Shown piece by piece: positions 8,757 to 23,700 of a stretch of 64,000 nt of DNA. The stretch lies in NCBI GenBank assembly GCA_012064415.1, contig SSNU01000127.1, positions 451,152 to 515,151 on the forward strand, written 5' to 3'. Numbering within the stretch: the first letter of the stretch is position 1; each line of letters opens with the position of its first letter. Both the position numbers and the translations under genes were made by a program. This DNA is from Gyrodactylus bullatarudis (taxonomy: Eukaryota > Platyhelminthes > Monogenea > Gyrodactylidea > Gyrodactylidae). The notes below the pieces were generated by a model. That model had not been told where the DNA came from, made no database searches, and saw nothing but the letters and a program-made list of their open reading frames with translations.

Positions 8757-11700
8757 TTAGGTCAGCAATTCAAAATGACGATCAGATAATTTGGTCATGG
8801 TATCACTTGAGGTTGATTTACCTTCATTCGTCGTGGTTGCTGTGGAATCTATTGACGAAAAAAGTAAAATTAATTTCGTTTTCCAATACAAAATGCTAAA
8901 AATAATTTTTCTTTCCTCGTTCAATAAAGAGACAAATAAAATGTGAGTAGCTGGAATAAATTTTTCTTGCCATTAGTGCCTTGGGGAGAAAAAGTTTATT
9001 TTTATTTTGGAAATGTCAAATTAAAAACGAAAACGCCTTAGGTAAAGTTGCTGTTCTCCCTTCGATCAAAAAGTTGAACAAATCAAGAGCTTCTTCTTAA
9101 ATATTACTACTTTTGGGTAGGGTCACAAAAATTAATGACTCTTTTTCAAGAGAAAATTAAATTAAGAATACTTTAAAACAATTCATGGATGACTAGACTT
9201 GTTATTCAATTCAATTATCCAATATGCAATGTAATATTTCTCTTCTCCTATTTATTTGCATTTTTAATCCCATTATGAGTTGGGAGTATGGCCAGAGAAA
9301 ATTTTCCACCGAGGTCAAGTTAAACAACTCACAATTTATCTAATTAAGACTCTGAGAGAGAGAGAGATAGAGAAAGGCAGCTTCTCGATGCAAGATAACA
9401 GAATGATAAATCTTATGCTAGAGCTCTTGAAATAAAAATAAAAGTACCAACTCTTTAGTCATAATAAAGCTGTTTCCATGCTTACACAAAATGTACATGA
9501 CAGTACATGGGTTTTTCTGACCCGGAAGAGTCAAAAAATAAAATTATGAGAGCTTCTTCTCCAGTTAAAAAGCACAATAAAATTATGACTCTAAAAATCA
9601 ATAGAAATCAGAGCTAATGAAATTGACACACGTGTTCAACAGATATACAAAGAATTGGGGGGAGGGAGAGAATTGTAAAAATCAAACAAATAATTGTGTG
9701 TATTAATAGGAAGGATGAATGTATTTTGTTCATTTCCAAATTTACCTCCATTTCATATGAATATTAGATTAGTTAATTTAAACAAAGCATTCTGGTAAGG
9801 AAAAAATCATAATTAATTTCATTCATACCTCAAATATTTACTCACCATTAGAATTCATAAATGTTGATGTTAAGTTCTCGAGGTTGGTAAATACAAGTTC
9901 ATTACTCTCAGTTCCATGATTATTGTATCCAGGATAGATGAGTGTTTGCTGGTCTTGATTACTACCACTATTATTATTGCTAGAGTTGTTATGAATGTTT
10001 GATGTGACAAAATTATGCTTCCCCAATGAGGGACTATGAATGTACGGATTTTGACCTTTAACATATTGGTTAGTTGAAATAATCGATGGGCTAAAACTTC
10101 GTAAAGTATTATAGCCACCAGTTGACATTGGCTTATAATAATATGTTGGGCTATTGCTGGATTGAAAAGGTATCTTTTTAACTGTCTTGTTTGTTGTAGG
10201 CAGTTGTTGGTGATGAAGACCATTTGAGTACATGAGGCCGTGATCTTTGTTCGATTCAGTAGTAAGATTATTATCAGAGTCTGATGGAAAATCAAAGCTA
10301 CTCAGTGTATTCCCATGATAGCCGTTGATCATGTCCTCTGGATTGAATCCACGACCTAAGATAAGATCAATTAATTTATTTAGAGAGATTTATTTAGATT
10401 CAGAGATATTAATTCATGCATTTAAAGTTTGTTTAAAGAGGATGCTTCATTAACTTTTGTGAGAATTATTATGTACTTGTGAAGAAATATGATATTGTTC
10501 TTTGAGAAAATGCGCAGTAACACAAGGATAACACCTTTATTAGAAGAGAGAATTAATATATTTTACCCTTGAGAATATCTATGTATACTGTATCCTATTG
10601 TGAAGAAATGTATCTCACCTAATTGTGAATAAATTAATTTTTCCTCCTTCTATAATGTTATCCTTCTTGATATGTGTGAGATAACCTCAATAAAATTCAA
10701 AATTACTCAGTACAGTACAAGTGTATTAGATTTCAAGAGATATGATCAGAAGGATCCATAATTTTATCTAATTATAGGATCAAATAACATTTATAATAAC
10801 AAAAATATGACTTTCTTTTAAACCTATTCTCGTAGTAGAAAATTCATTGAAATAAGAATTTAATATTTGGCGCGAGTTCAAAGTTCTTGAAATCTTAATC
10901 TAATCAAGAAAAGAATTGATTTGTAGGGAAGAAAACTAACCGAATTTTTTTTCATTCACCCTGATAAAATCCAAATTTTATGTCTAGCTTGATTTTAGAT
11001 CAAGTGAAGCCTAGGAAACTTTTATTATATTATACATTAATTTTATACAAAGATTTTATTATTCCCAAATATTCAAACCCATACATTGGATTATTTCAGA
11101 AAAAAATGACCCACATTTTCATTTTTTCTATTTGATTCCGTCTATTTTCTGGTGGTTATGTCTACAAGAGAAATTCATATAAAAATATTCTGAATATGAT
11201 GATTGCTTTCTTGTGTAGAGGGGTGGAGGGGTAAAGAAATAATTGGTTATGTTCGATTCCCCTATGAGATAGTAATTTGTTATCCTATAGTTTGATAATT
11301 TCTTCAAACAATCTCTACGAATTTTGTCTGATTTTTAATGATAATTCCTTCAAGAGCAATAATTATTTCGTTACTTTGTACATTTTATTGTGTATTCTAT
11401 AAAGTACGAATATACAGTATCAAGTTTCTTGACAATAATCAAGATTATGTTTAGGGTATCTTCCCTACTCATGTAATATATAGTATATTACAATTATATT
11501 TTGCATGCTAAGAATTAATGCATGAATTGGCAACTATACTCAAGGGAGTTGTATGCATTTCGATACCTTTTTATCAGTTCTTCACTTCCGGGATAGAACG
11601 TTTACGTTTCAAAAAGTTAATCAATTCAGTCTGGTGTCAGGAAAATACAAAAAACTTTTATTCTCAAAAGCCTCGAAACCCTAAAGACTATTCTGAAATA

Positions 11701-14700
11701 CTTATTTTATAATATATTCTGTAATTAGAAATAATTCTGAGCAAGATTATCATTCCAGAAGGATAAAAGTATTTTAAAAATTTACCTTTTAGAAATCTAG
11801 GTCAAATAAATCATTATGATCCTTGAGTACTTTACTCAAGTTTTGTCAGAATTCAGTAAACAAATGGAAAACAGTAGGTAAGAATATCAGAGAATATCAC
11901 GATTCTATAGAAATATTAGAGCAATAACTCATTAATGTCACAGATATTCTGTGTAAATAAAACTTAATTAATATTTCTTCGAGGGATTATTACTTAATGA
12001 TTCAAAATACGCAATGTACTTCACAGATTATCAAATGAAAATTGTTTGCTTAGCTAGAGAGAAATATTCCAATCAAGAATTTTAATACAAAAGGAATATC
12101 CAAGGGAAAACAAAATATTTGACGTACCCAAGACTAAACTTCGTCTAGTTTCAGCCCAGGACGATTTACTCTTTGGACATCCTCGGAATACCAGACAAAT
12201 GATCATGATTAGGGCAGTGCTTATGATAATAGTTGCCGAAATGATTCCAACAATAATTATCTTGTCCCTTGTGAAGAAGGAAGTGAAAAAGTTTCCGGTT
12301 CGATATGTCCCTCCAGGAATATTGTTTACGGGCTCTTGGTCTGTAACATTGATGAACAGTTCACTGTAAGACTTCATCTCTGGGTTTCCATGATCAGAGG
12401 CAGATAAGGATAGTTTGAACAAGCCCTGTATGAGAATGTATAAAATCTATTAGAGGTTCATAGTAAAATTCATTGAAAAACTATTGATGTTATGTCCAAT
12501 TGCTCAACCAGTGGAAGACAATACTTTCTCGAATGATAATTTGAACTGAAAGATACTTAAAATATTATTTTTCACTCTTAATTAGAAAGGAAAATTGTTA
12601 AGCTACAAAAATATGTATAATTCATAAAGATAGTCTTTCACTGATGCTAACCAAAGTTACTTGGATAAGGATGATTTTTTGAAAACCTATTTGCTGAGGC
12701 TTTAGAAAAAAATTAACTAAAAATAAGTAAATAGTATAATAGTAATGATAGTAATGTTCAACTCCGATTGTTGCTTGTAAAAATATTTTCCTTTACAAAC
12801 TTGTAATAGATTAGATTGGTGACAATTTTTTCCTTTATGCGAGTTACTGGGAATTGAAGAGTTTAATTTTCTAATGGAAAGAGAATACAGTAGTAATAAA
12901 TGATGGAATCAACAATTCCGACGAAAAATTAAAGACATAAAAGTAAACATCAAATTGGCTCCAAAATTACTTTTTTTATAGATTGGAAATAAAAAGCAGA
13001 TATCTAAGCATCACAATTATGAGAGAGAATATATATGAGAATCATCATATCATAGATTAAGTAAGTATTGATACAGTCAACTGTTTGCTTAAAAACGAAA
13101 GGGCTCTGGAAAACAAAATATGAATGTGCGCGCTGCTTTCAAATGACAAAACAAACTGTTTTAGGTGAACTAGAAAGCTGTGTAGCATCTTTAATATACG
13201 ATTCATTGGTAATAAATCTAAAAATAGAGAGATTCATGTCAAATAAAAGAGACTTTTTGATGACGTGTCCTATTCTATCTTGAATAGACAAGCTCTACAT
13301 TTTATTGTACTACTTGGAAGTAGACGAAAAAGTAATATTCTCTCATGAATTTACTAATGATGTGTAAGAGAAAGACAAGGGTGGCGTATTAGTCCTAATA
13401 AAAAACAAACTGCATAAAGATTACATAAACAAATATGAACTGTGTGTACTGGTGGTTACTGTAGGTGATGAACTTTGATTGGCAAGAAAAACAGCTAAAA
13501 TTTCATTCGATTTCCCAAACAAAATTCCTAATTATCTAAACAACTTCTTTTAAAGCTTGATCAAGGATGTTAATAATTGATTTTGAAAGCGGTTATTTGA
13601 AAATTTCAAGTAAAAATAAATCAGAGGTATTAAAAAATCGAGAAGAAGAATATTGAAATTTTTTAAAACCCATTTGCACGTACTGTATACTAACGTAATG
13701 AAGAAAAGAGTCTAAAATGAATTGATATTCAATTAAGCTGTCAAAATACGTCAATGAGTTATCATTTGGTAAACATTAAATGGGAAAAAAAGAGACTGCA
13801 TCTGTAAGAGCTGGTATTATCGTGATTTGACAGAGAAATTTTCAAAAAAATACACTCAAAAGTTACATATTCTAACTCACAAACATATTGCTTTTATATC
13901 CGTTTTTTCTCGTGTAACATTTCTTATATCGCCGAAAGGAAAAATGATGTCAGTTTTACATTAAAAAAGAAAATGCAGCAAAAAATATATACAGGCTATA
14001 AATGTCTGAAGGATGATGACCAATATTTCAAGTTATTATTATTATTACAAAGTAAGACTATTATAACAGATGAAAATATTGCTTAAAGATTTATTACTTT
14101 TTGAAAAGTTGATTATCATACGAAAACTGTATCATGCTGCCAAATTGTAAGATGACAATTCTATTCATCAAGGTTGAATCATTTAAGCTATTCTCTTTTG
14201 TCGTTAACGATGTAAAATTATTTTATAAAGAAAATGGGCATGTGATAAAATCAGGTCAAGGATATCAGGGATCGTTGAAAACTCATGGATATTTATGACT
14301 CTTGAATGGTTCGTTGTCTCTGTATTAAAGAATTTGCTTAGATAAAGCTATTCCTGATAAATTTGGGAATTTATGAAATTTACAAACTTTGAGTTAATAA
14401 TTTGTGAAGATGATGCGAAATTATATAATTATTCATCGACAATAGTTCTAGATAGAAAGATGGAAACAATGGAATAAAAAGATATTTTACCTGTATTCAT
14501 TAAAATTTTGATACACGATAATTTTGAACTTTACAGAATAAATAAAATGGCTCCATGTTGGTTGAAATAAGCAGAGATGGTTAGATCATTACAAGTTTAT
14601 ACAATTATGCATATTGCGTCAATCAAAAAGATCTTTTATTTCCTAGTGCTAGATGGAAATCACCTCAATTAAAATGAACGAATGTTTTATTTAAGAAAAT

Positions 14701-17700
14701 TTATGAATCGGCCATACGAATTTAGAATCTTGATAAAAATTGTGGTTTTCGAGGGAAATGTTTAAGGTAACAGAAGTGATGAAAAACATTTCATTGTTAA
14801 TTATATTTTATAACTTTAACAGATCGATTATAGGTATTTTTTGCTCATTTTTCAAACTCTAAAGGCCCTAAAAACATTTTGGTTCTTATTTAACTTTACT
14901 TGAGTTCAAAATTAGGATGAAGCCAGTGAATTGCTCAAATTCAAACTTTTTGTAGAGACTTAATAAGAAAAAATGATGGTATTTCATCTCTCTCACAGAG
15001 TTGAATGTTGATTCTTCTCATTTTAACATTTAGACGTGAGAAGAGAATCTCAATCAGGTATAGCAGTGTTCATTGAAAACTTTCCAAGGAGGTTTTATTT
15101 GTAAGATCATTGGGGATCTCAAAAATAGGTTTCTTAACACTTCCAGTTAGAGAAAATATTAGTTGTAGGAAGATTAATTCAATTAATTCATAGACACGTA
15201 TTCTCTCTAGAAAAAGTACTTTTTTATCTTCCTGTAGATTTTTGGCAGGTCCGATAAGATGTTAGAATAATTGATAGTGATTGAAGAATTCTAATCAAAA
15301 GAGTAACTTACCAAATCATTAAATGTCAACTTCCTCGAGAGAAATACGTCTCCCTTATTTTCATCAATGCGGAAAATATTTTGATTTGGAGTCTGTCGAA
15401 TGATTGAATAGGATATCCTACGATTCTCTCCACTATCCGGATCTTCAGCTACCACTTGAACAATATGGAAACCGTCCTTTTCGTGAAAAGACATTGTTAC
15501 CTATGTTGGAATATAAAATATAGATATTAATACGAATCCTCAAGTATTACAGATGAAGTTTGATGGATCATCTTGAAATTAGTGAATCATAAATCAAAAG
15601 GATTGAGTTCATTTTGGACAAGTTAATCTATCGAAAATAGAAGGAGAAATAACATCAAATGTAATCTCTCTATTATATAATCACTGGGGAATATGATATT
15701 TGAAATGTACATTCGAAACATTTGGGAATGAATTGCTCATTTCTTTTACATTCAACTTACAAGATTGCTAGAATTTATGAGGTCAGAACTGGAACCAGAA
15801 GGAAGATTTGTATTACCAGAGGTATGCAAGTTAGTACTTTGACTTCTTTTAACTTCTGAGGGAAAGATAAATTTGGGAGGATTATCGTTCACATCGGTAA
15901 TCACTACGTTAACTTTAACCTGTGAAGATAGCTGATTTCGCTCGTCAATAGACCCATTGGGCAATTTCGGAGTGTCCTTTGCTACTATTGTGAGCAGGTA
16001 GGCAGGTGTCTTTTCTCGGTCAATCTGTCCAGTTAAGAATATGTTGCCTTCGTTATCAATCTAATAAATGGATAAATAAATACATAAATATGTTAAAATG
16101 AAATAAAAATAACACATAAAATATTCATAGTGATCCGCCCAGAGCACTTCCATTGCTACACTGTACACAGTGTACAATGTATACCGACAATTTCTATTGT
16201 TTCTACAGGATGATTTCATCTCAAAATTATCGTTATCCTATTAATTCATATGTATTTCAACTTATACGAAGATGTATATGGAAAAAGGGGCTTGTCAAAG
16301 TTATCTGGTTCAGGTCAAATCTTTTATCTATTGTTCTTCTGGAATAAAAAGTTGAACTCAAACCGAATTATAATGCAGTTGCATAATTTGTCATTATTTA
16401 TTCAAAATAAATTAAAATTATTGCATAATATTTATTTTTTACCAAAAACTAGTCAATATGAGGATGAGAATTTACAAGAAACTAAATACAGTTTTCTCCG
16501 GAATTCGTCAGCAAGACTTTTTGGAATCTCATTATGAAATGATACCATAAAGAAAGATAATTTTTCAAAACGTTTTGTTGATTGAAAATTTTTAATCTCA
16601 ACATAAAGAACCAAGTTTCCTAAAGAGTTTGGCGATAACGAATTGGCAGTTTATCGATTAAAATTCTTCATGTTTCGAGCTAAAATTGTCTTCAAGTCCA
16701 ATATTGACCTACTCTTTTGATCTAAAATAACCAGACGGAGCAAGATCCTGACTATACTGTGTGGGACACTACACTCAGCTATGTTCATGTTTTCAAATTT
16801 TATAATCTTTAATATACATAAACGATTGATGCCTAGGTTGTTTGAACTCAGTTTTGAGGGAAAAAATTCTAGTTAGAGTAAAAAATCCAATACTTTTCTT
16901 GCAACCTAATATTTGAAATCTTGTCTTTGAAATGTTGATTCTAAATGCCAATATTGCTTCAAATACATTCGAAATCAACAATATCTTTAAATCCAAATTT
17001 TGAGTAAGTCATTCAAAAACTAAAATTGTAGATTTTTTACTTATGATATAAAATTCTAAAGCTGAATGTGATAGACTCATTCGTCTAAATTTCTCCCAAC
17101 ACCACCAAGATAGCAATACTGAGCTTAGAAAAAAAGGAAATTAAATAATTTTCCTCCTAGATAAAAACAAAATATTTCCTATGAGTTTGGATAAATTTCA
17201 ATGTGTTGTTTGATTCTTTCCCTTGTGCAGAAAGTAAAGATATCAACAACAAAATAATAATAATGGCTATGAATCATCGGGATGGAAAATTTTATTACTC
17301 AAATATCTCCTCTTTTGCTCTTGCTCTCTTTCCCTTTTCAAGTTTTCTCCACCAGAAAAATAAAAAAGAAATTACAGAAGAAAAATTCCTCCAACAATGG
17401 GAAGAGATGTGGGTGAGTTGAGGCTAACCTTGGGTTAAATACAACCAAAACTTGGAAGAGAAAAAGGAAGTTGATGCTAAAAAAGATGTGTGTATGAGTA
17501 CAGGCTAGCAATTTCAATCAAGAAATACTGATGCAGTATTTCCAACTCAAGTGTATGTTGAATTCTCTCTCTAGTAATATTACCACTTGAGAGGAATAAG
17601 AGAGAAACAGTCAAATGACATGTGTAATATGCTCAACAAGAGACATTTTACATTAGCATAACTCACTGCACCAAAGGCTAATGATCTTAATGAATGTGCT

Positions 17701-20700
17701 CTCATCATAATACAGCCATAAAATTTTTTTATTAAGCATTCAATTGAATAGGGCCAAATTCAATTGTATTTGAAGTAAACTGAGGAATATTTGTACAATT
17801 TGTATTTTTGAATCACATATACAAATACTATTAATATAAAGACTGATATAATACTGTTTAATGAATCATTATTAATGATATTATTTCACATGTCGTGATA
17901 ACTAGGGCGAGATCGCAAATAACAGAATCATTTTTTCTGAAAAAAATAATAATTTTAATTACAAATAAAATTATACTACTTGTAATAATTTATTCGGTTA
18001 GGTGGAAGAATATTGCGTCTTAACGGTGGGATCACTGATAATTATAATTATTAGAAATTATCTTATAAGAAATTTAATTATGGAATAAACGAATTTCATG
18101 AAAATTCCCAGAATCAACTAAAGGGCGAAATCTTCAAAACAAGAAAAGACGTTTTGAACTCTGAAAAACGACTACATTGACTAGAAACCACTGAATTTTT
18201 GGCAACGAGGAATAAATACTAAATAATAAAGCTAAGCTTTTTAATTTTGGACCATTCCCCTTCGTGATAATTTTTCGATTTCACACATTAATAACTAATT
18301 TCTGTGATTTTCTGCAGCCGAATTAAATTCTCATCTTCATGTCAATTAGGTTTAGTCTTTCAGAGAGGTGTACTAATGAATTGTGAATATACTGGTCTAT
18401 AATTATTTTGATATTTCATTTAATTTTCTTGATATTTACCGATAGCAAAATTTTGCTTGATAATTTCGAAAAATCTGAATATTAGTGTTGATTTGTTTGG
18501 GAGATTAGAGAGGATATAGTTGAGCGTTAAATACGTCACGTTTCCTCAGACTTGTACCCGGGTTAACATTAAAATAAAATGCATTTATTTGATTTTCTTA
18601 AAAAGCCATTCAAGATCAATTTCATACGCAGGTTTTGGCTTAATTCAGAATCAAGAATTGTAATCCCCAAATGAAAAAAAGTATTAATCCATCACTCAGA
18701 ATGAATGGATAATGGTTTTGATGAAATTAGTAACAGATTTGTATGGAAAAGTCAAAGGATCTCTCTTCAGCTTCATTTCAATTATTATAATCCAAAGGAG
18801 ATATTGACAATTCTCCTAACTGGGATATATATCCAGGAGTATAATGTTTCGGTAAGCCTTAAGGCATAGCATGATAATTCAACGAATGAGTCATGTATTA
18901 CTTAAAGGAGTTATAGCAAATAAACAACGACACTTTAACCATTTCTCTCGTATGGATATGATAATTTTCAAGGATAGCAGAAAGAAAATTTATTAACCTT
19001 GAAATCAAAATTCAATACATCCATGCGTTGTAGAAGGAATAATTATATAATCCTTTTCAGAAATTAATACCAAAGATATTTTTAGATGAAACCTCTTAAA
19101 ATTATTACTAATTTTACAAAAACTTAACTTTTGTTGACTTTTTTAGAAGATCTAATTTTGTTTTCTTTGAATAGAATATGCAAAATGATAGTTTAATTAG
19201 GTCTAATTGATAGGAAAAAAAGTAATTAAAAGTAGCTTTCAATCGAAAAAAACCATTAAAAGAAAACACCACAGGATTCGATCAACGTTCAATCATGCAA
19301 TTACACTGAATTCGACAAAAATATTCAAGTCGAAGCTTTAAAAAATAAGTTGCTTTTTAGGTTTTCAGTTATACTTGCATGCCGACAATGATTTTCTTAT
19401 ACCGGAGGTCTATAGATTAGAAAAATACATTTAACCAGATTTTATTGTCTTAAGACATTTTTATTGTGAGAATAATAAAAATGTACCATTGCAAATGTAA
19501 ACATGATAATTCTAACATCCCAAGAAAAGGGGCTGGTTTTCTCAAGAAAATATATGCAAATCAGTTCTAATGGTCATCTATTTTTTACAACCGCAGAGTC
19601 TACACAGTCCAGTGCATAAAGAAACCAAAGGATAATTAATTTTTTTCACATACATAATTTTAAATAAAAAAGGACATTAATCGCTTGACTAGGCTCAAGA
19701 CATTTCTCTTCGAAAAAGAACCTCCCTAGCAAAGGGCAAAAATTCAAATTTATTCATAATTGTATTAAAAATGGAAGAATAGATATAAAAATAATAAAAG
19801 AAATAAACAAATATAAAAAAAGGTAAAAACTTTAATATATATTTGACATAAAAAATATCATTTTGGAAAGTGACCCTGTTTGAATCCTTCGATAAGAGGG
19901 AATGTTCATTTTATTACCTTGAAGATGTGAGAAAAAACCCAATGAATTAGCGTAAACAATCGACTTTGCAACAGTAATGCTTAAAATTGGAAAGAAAGCT
20001 GTTAAAAATCAAAATTGAATTTTTATGAAGTGGAATTTCAAACGTTTTTAACTTTTTAATGGCAAATTACCATCGATCTACCCATTGGTACAAAAGATCT
20101 CAGCTCTATCATTTCTATATTCCAAGGAAGCTGATTTTTTATGAAAACCAATTTCCCAGGGTCATAGATATAAAGTCAGATAACCTTTATTGTGTAATCT
20201 GTACAACTCAAATAAATGATCGCATAAACCTTCAAAGAGAGGCAACGACTCATTTTTGATCGATAACTCTTGAACTAAAAATACATAATTGCATTAAAAG
20301 ATATCTCTAATGATAAATAGTTATGTTCTTTGCCTAACAATTTGGAACAACAAGTTGGTTAGAAAGTAAAATGATTATGAAAAAATTATTATATCATTCT
20401 GAATCTTGTAAATGAGTGGGGATTGTGGAAAATAAGTAGGATTAATGGAAAAAATATGTAAATTACTGTCATAAAGATTATATGATCTGGCAATTTGAAT
20501 TTCTTCCTTCTACTTTCACTTTTTTATTTTTCAACATTCTCTGAACTGAACAAAACAACTACGAGGAATAAAAAAATGGATTTGGGGTGGGGTCTGTGTG
20601 TGTTGTTAGAGGAAAAGTATTTTGATGAGTCATTTCACTATCATGTTGATAGGAAAACAGATTATTTATTTGATCATAAAAAACAAATATTCATGGAAAT

Positions 20701-23700
20701 ATTAAATACAAAAAGAAATACTCACATCGAATGGGACATCCTGATTCAGGATCGTGTAGATGATTTCTGAATTCATTCCCATATCACAGTCTGTTGCTTT
20801 GACTTTGCCAACATCTCGACGATGCGGCCTGGCCAAGGTGTTCGACACGGCCTCATAAGTAGGAATAGGCTTATCATTTTCTTCAACTGAAAAATGATAA
20901 GTGGGCTGAACAAATTCCGGTGTACAATCGTTTACATCTTTTAGGGCGATTTCTACGTAAACTGAATCCTTAAAAGATTCAATACTGGGATCTCGGGCTA
21001 TTATCTAGAATAAAAATTGTTTTTTTAGAAATTAATTGCTTTCAGATGGAATTCTTTTTTGTTATTCCAGTAAATGTAACAGAAAATTTTTCCAACTCTA
21101 AATTATTGGATGTCTATTATCTATCATTTTGTGCATTTTCTAGTTTAATTTTATAAACTGATCTATGATAAATGATCATCGGGGAAGGTGAGATATGAGG
21201 ATAAGATTTCTGGTTTTGTTGAGAAATGTAAGAAACGTATTAAATGATTAAGATAGTCTGGCTTTAAGTAGTTACGAAATGGGAGCTCATTGAAAATTCA
21301 GGAAGCATTCTCGAAATATGCTTCGATACAAAACCTTAGAATTGATAGTGTTCACTACCGATGGATAAGTTAATCTCATAAATATCAAAATTTGAATAGC
21401 TTCAAATGATTAAGATGGAACATTAAAAATTTCAAATGGTACCGAATTATATGAATTTCTTGAGAAAGGTATGGGAGTGCCTACGTAAAGAATATCAATA
21501 CAGAAATTTAATTAAATATTAATGTTTTTTTCTCAGAAGGTCATATACACAAGCCTCAGAGAGTGTTTCAGTTACTAGGCTAACATAATAAGATTCTGAC
21601 TCATTCTCCATTATGAGAATTATTTACATCCAAACTGAATTGGGAGAGCAAATATTAATAATGACATCAGCCCTGATCAATGCAAATCTAAATTTATGAA
21701 AAAGGGCATCTATTCAGTGAAAATGATCGGATCCTGTAATTTAGTGATAAATAGAGCCTTAAAATAGTTTATTACTTTCTATTAAACTTTATTGGTCTAT
21801 GCTGAAGCTAGTTGACATGAAGATAAGAATTTACTATTTTTTCAATATTTCTCTTCGAATAGTCAGGAACACGAATAATTTTCAATACCATTATATAGAG
21901 CAAGCCACTTTAAAAAATTTCCAAAAAAAATCAATCTGACAAAAATTTTTCGAAAATGCCTCACTCTCCGACTTTTTCAATCTTTGAGCTCAAAATTTTT
22001 ATCGATCTATTTTTCGAAGTTTGTTGATATTAAGATTAGACAGAGAATTCGAACCATTTGAATTTTTTTGATCATCACGACAGAAAATGATACGAAATTT
22101 TGGAGTTTAACTTTTTTTTTGAAATTCGAGAGTTTCTCTCAACCATTATGGCCAAATTTGAATTCTTCGTCTAAAATTGATCCCAGTAGCAAAAACCGAT
22201 ATAACTTTTGAGCTTGAACGTCATAAAAGTGGGAATTTGTTGTATTTTAGAAATTCTAAAAAATTTCCAAATTTTTTTATTCCAAAAACTCATGGGTTCT
22301 TTTCATCGTGAATTAAAAAAAATTTTCCCGACTCCCAGTAGTAGTACGTAAAAGTTATTCTGTGAGTATAGTCCTTTAAATAATAATTTTGGCTTTAAAC
22401 ATTACCTATGTCATTCGAATATAATTGATCATTTCAGGTTACAGCATTAAACCTTTTACTTCTGAGGAGAACAATTGAGGTCTACGTTGAAGATCGGCAT
22501 TGAAAGTGCGAGGGTGGAAAATGAGACAAAGTAAGATTAAAAATAAAAGTTCATTCATCTCTGAATTGAAATTTCATTTCCAAATTGTAAATGGGGAATT
22601 ATTCAGAATCTTCCGAAACTCAAACTCTGTAATTAGAGAAACATTTTATGTGTGACAAGATGGGTAAAGGAAGGAATCAAAGGAAATATTATTCTCCTTG
22701 ATCAATTAATCTCCCATCTCTAATTTCGATACTAAACAAGAGGAATGGAAAATTTTCTTGAGAGAAATTTCAGAATTGCAAGCAAATAAATAGTTCTTGT
22801 CATCCATCACGATACTAATAATAGATCATAGCCATGTAATGAATTCCTAGGAATATATGTTATACATTATACATTTATTTATTCCATATTTGAGATACTG
22901 AAATATGATAATTATTATAAATAAATAGTAACAAATTTTGTATATGACAGGAAAAAACTACTTGAGTTGAAACTGCGATAGATTCGTAAATAATGCATTG
23001 CAAATAACGAATACTAATTTTATTTTCAGGATTACTCAACTGATCTGGGGGGGGGGTGAGGTAAGGATCTGTTAGTACTTTTACTCATAGGATGTTCAAA
23101 TAGAAAACCACTCATTTTTCATATTCTGATATTTACTCGTAGACAAAACAAAAATCATTAATCAAATAGATTCTGAATTAATTAAATATTGTATATATGG
23201 GAATTTTGTTTTTTTTCAATCAATCAGTTAATCCAAAAGCCTCAATACAGTTTGGTTCAGATCTGTGAGCGAACCTTATGAAGGAAAAACTCTGTTTTTT
23301 AAAAGACTCTATTAGTTTATAAATTCAAATGTGATTGTCTGGTTTCATACATGGGAAGAACTATTAGAAAGATATCTACAAAAGCGAAAGATCATCCGAA
23401 GATACATGCGGCTTCAATTTCAAATTTTTCCGTTTTTATACAAAAACCCTGGTGATGACAGCATAGATGTATGGTTGAAAGAAAAATAAACCTAATCAAT
23501 GTGTTCATAATCTTCTCCCATAAACTTCAACTACCTTGGCTATTTATTGGAGAGTTTTGGTGTTTTATTCCGATTTTCTTTAACTTTTACTATTTCTTTC
23601 ATGATTTGTAAATTATTATCTTTAATGAATTTTCAAAGTATTGCCCTTGACGAGGCTTTGAGAAATTTACATTTGGTTTCAATTCATATCTCGTTTCAAT

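Noticed and set aside
16157..16175. ACACTGTACACAGTGT as an attachment or operator palindrome
   Set aside because: Imperfect and short, within intronic sequence, with no neighbouring recombinase or regulator.
16153..16537. Overlapping open frames of 64-95 codons on the plus strand
   Set aside because: They lie in a protocadherin intron, show no family resemblance, and are expected by chance; no splice or start context supports them.
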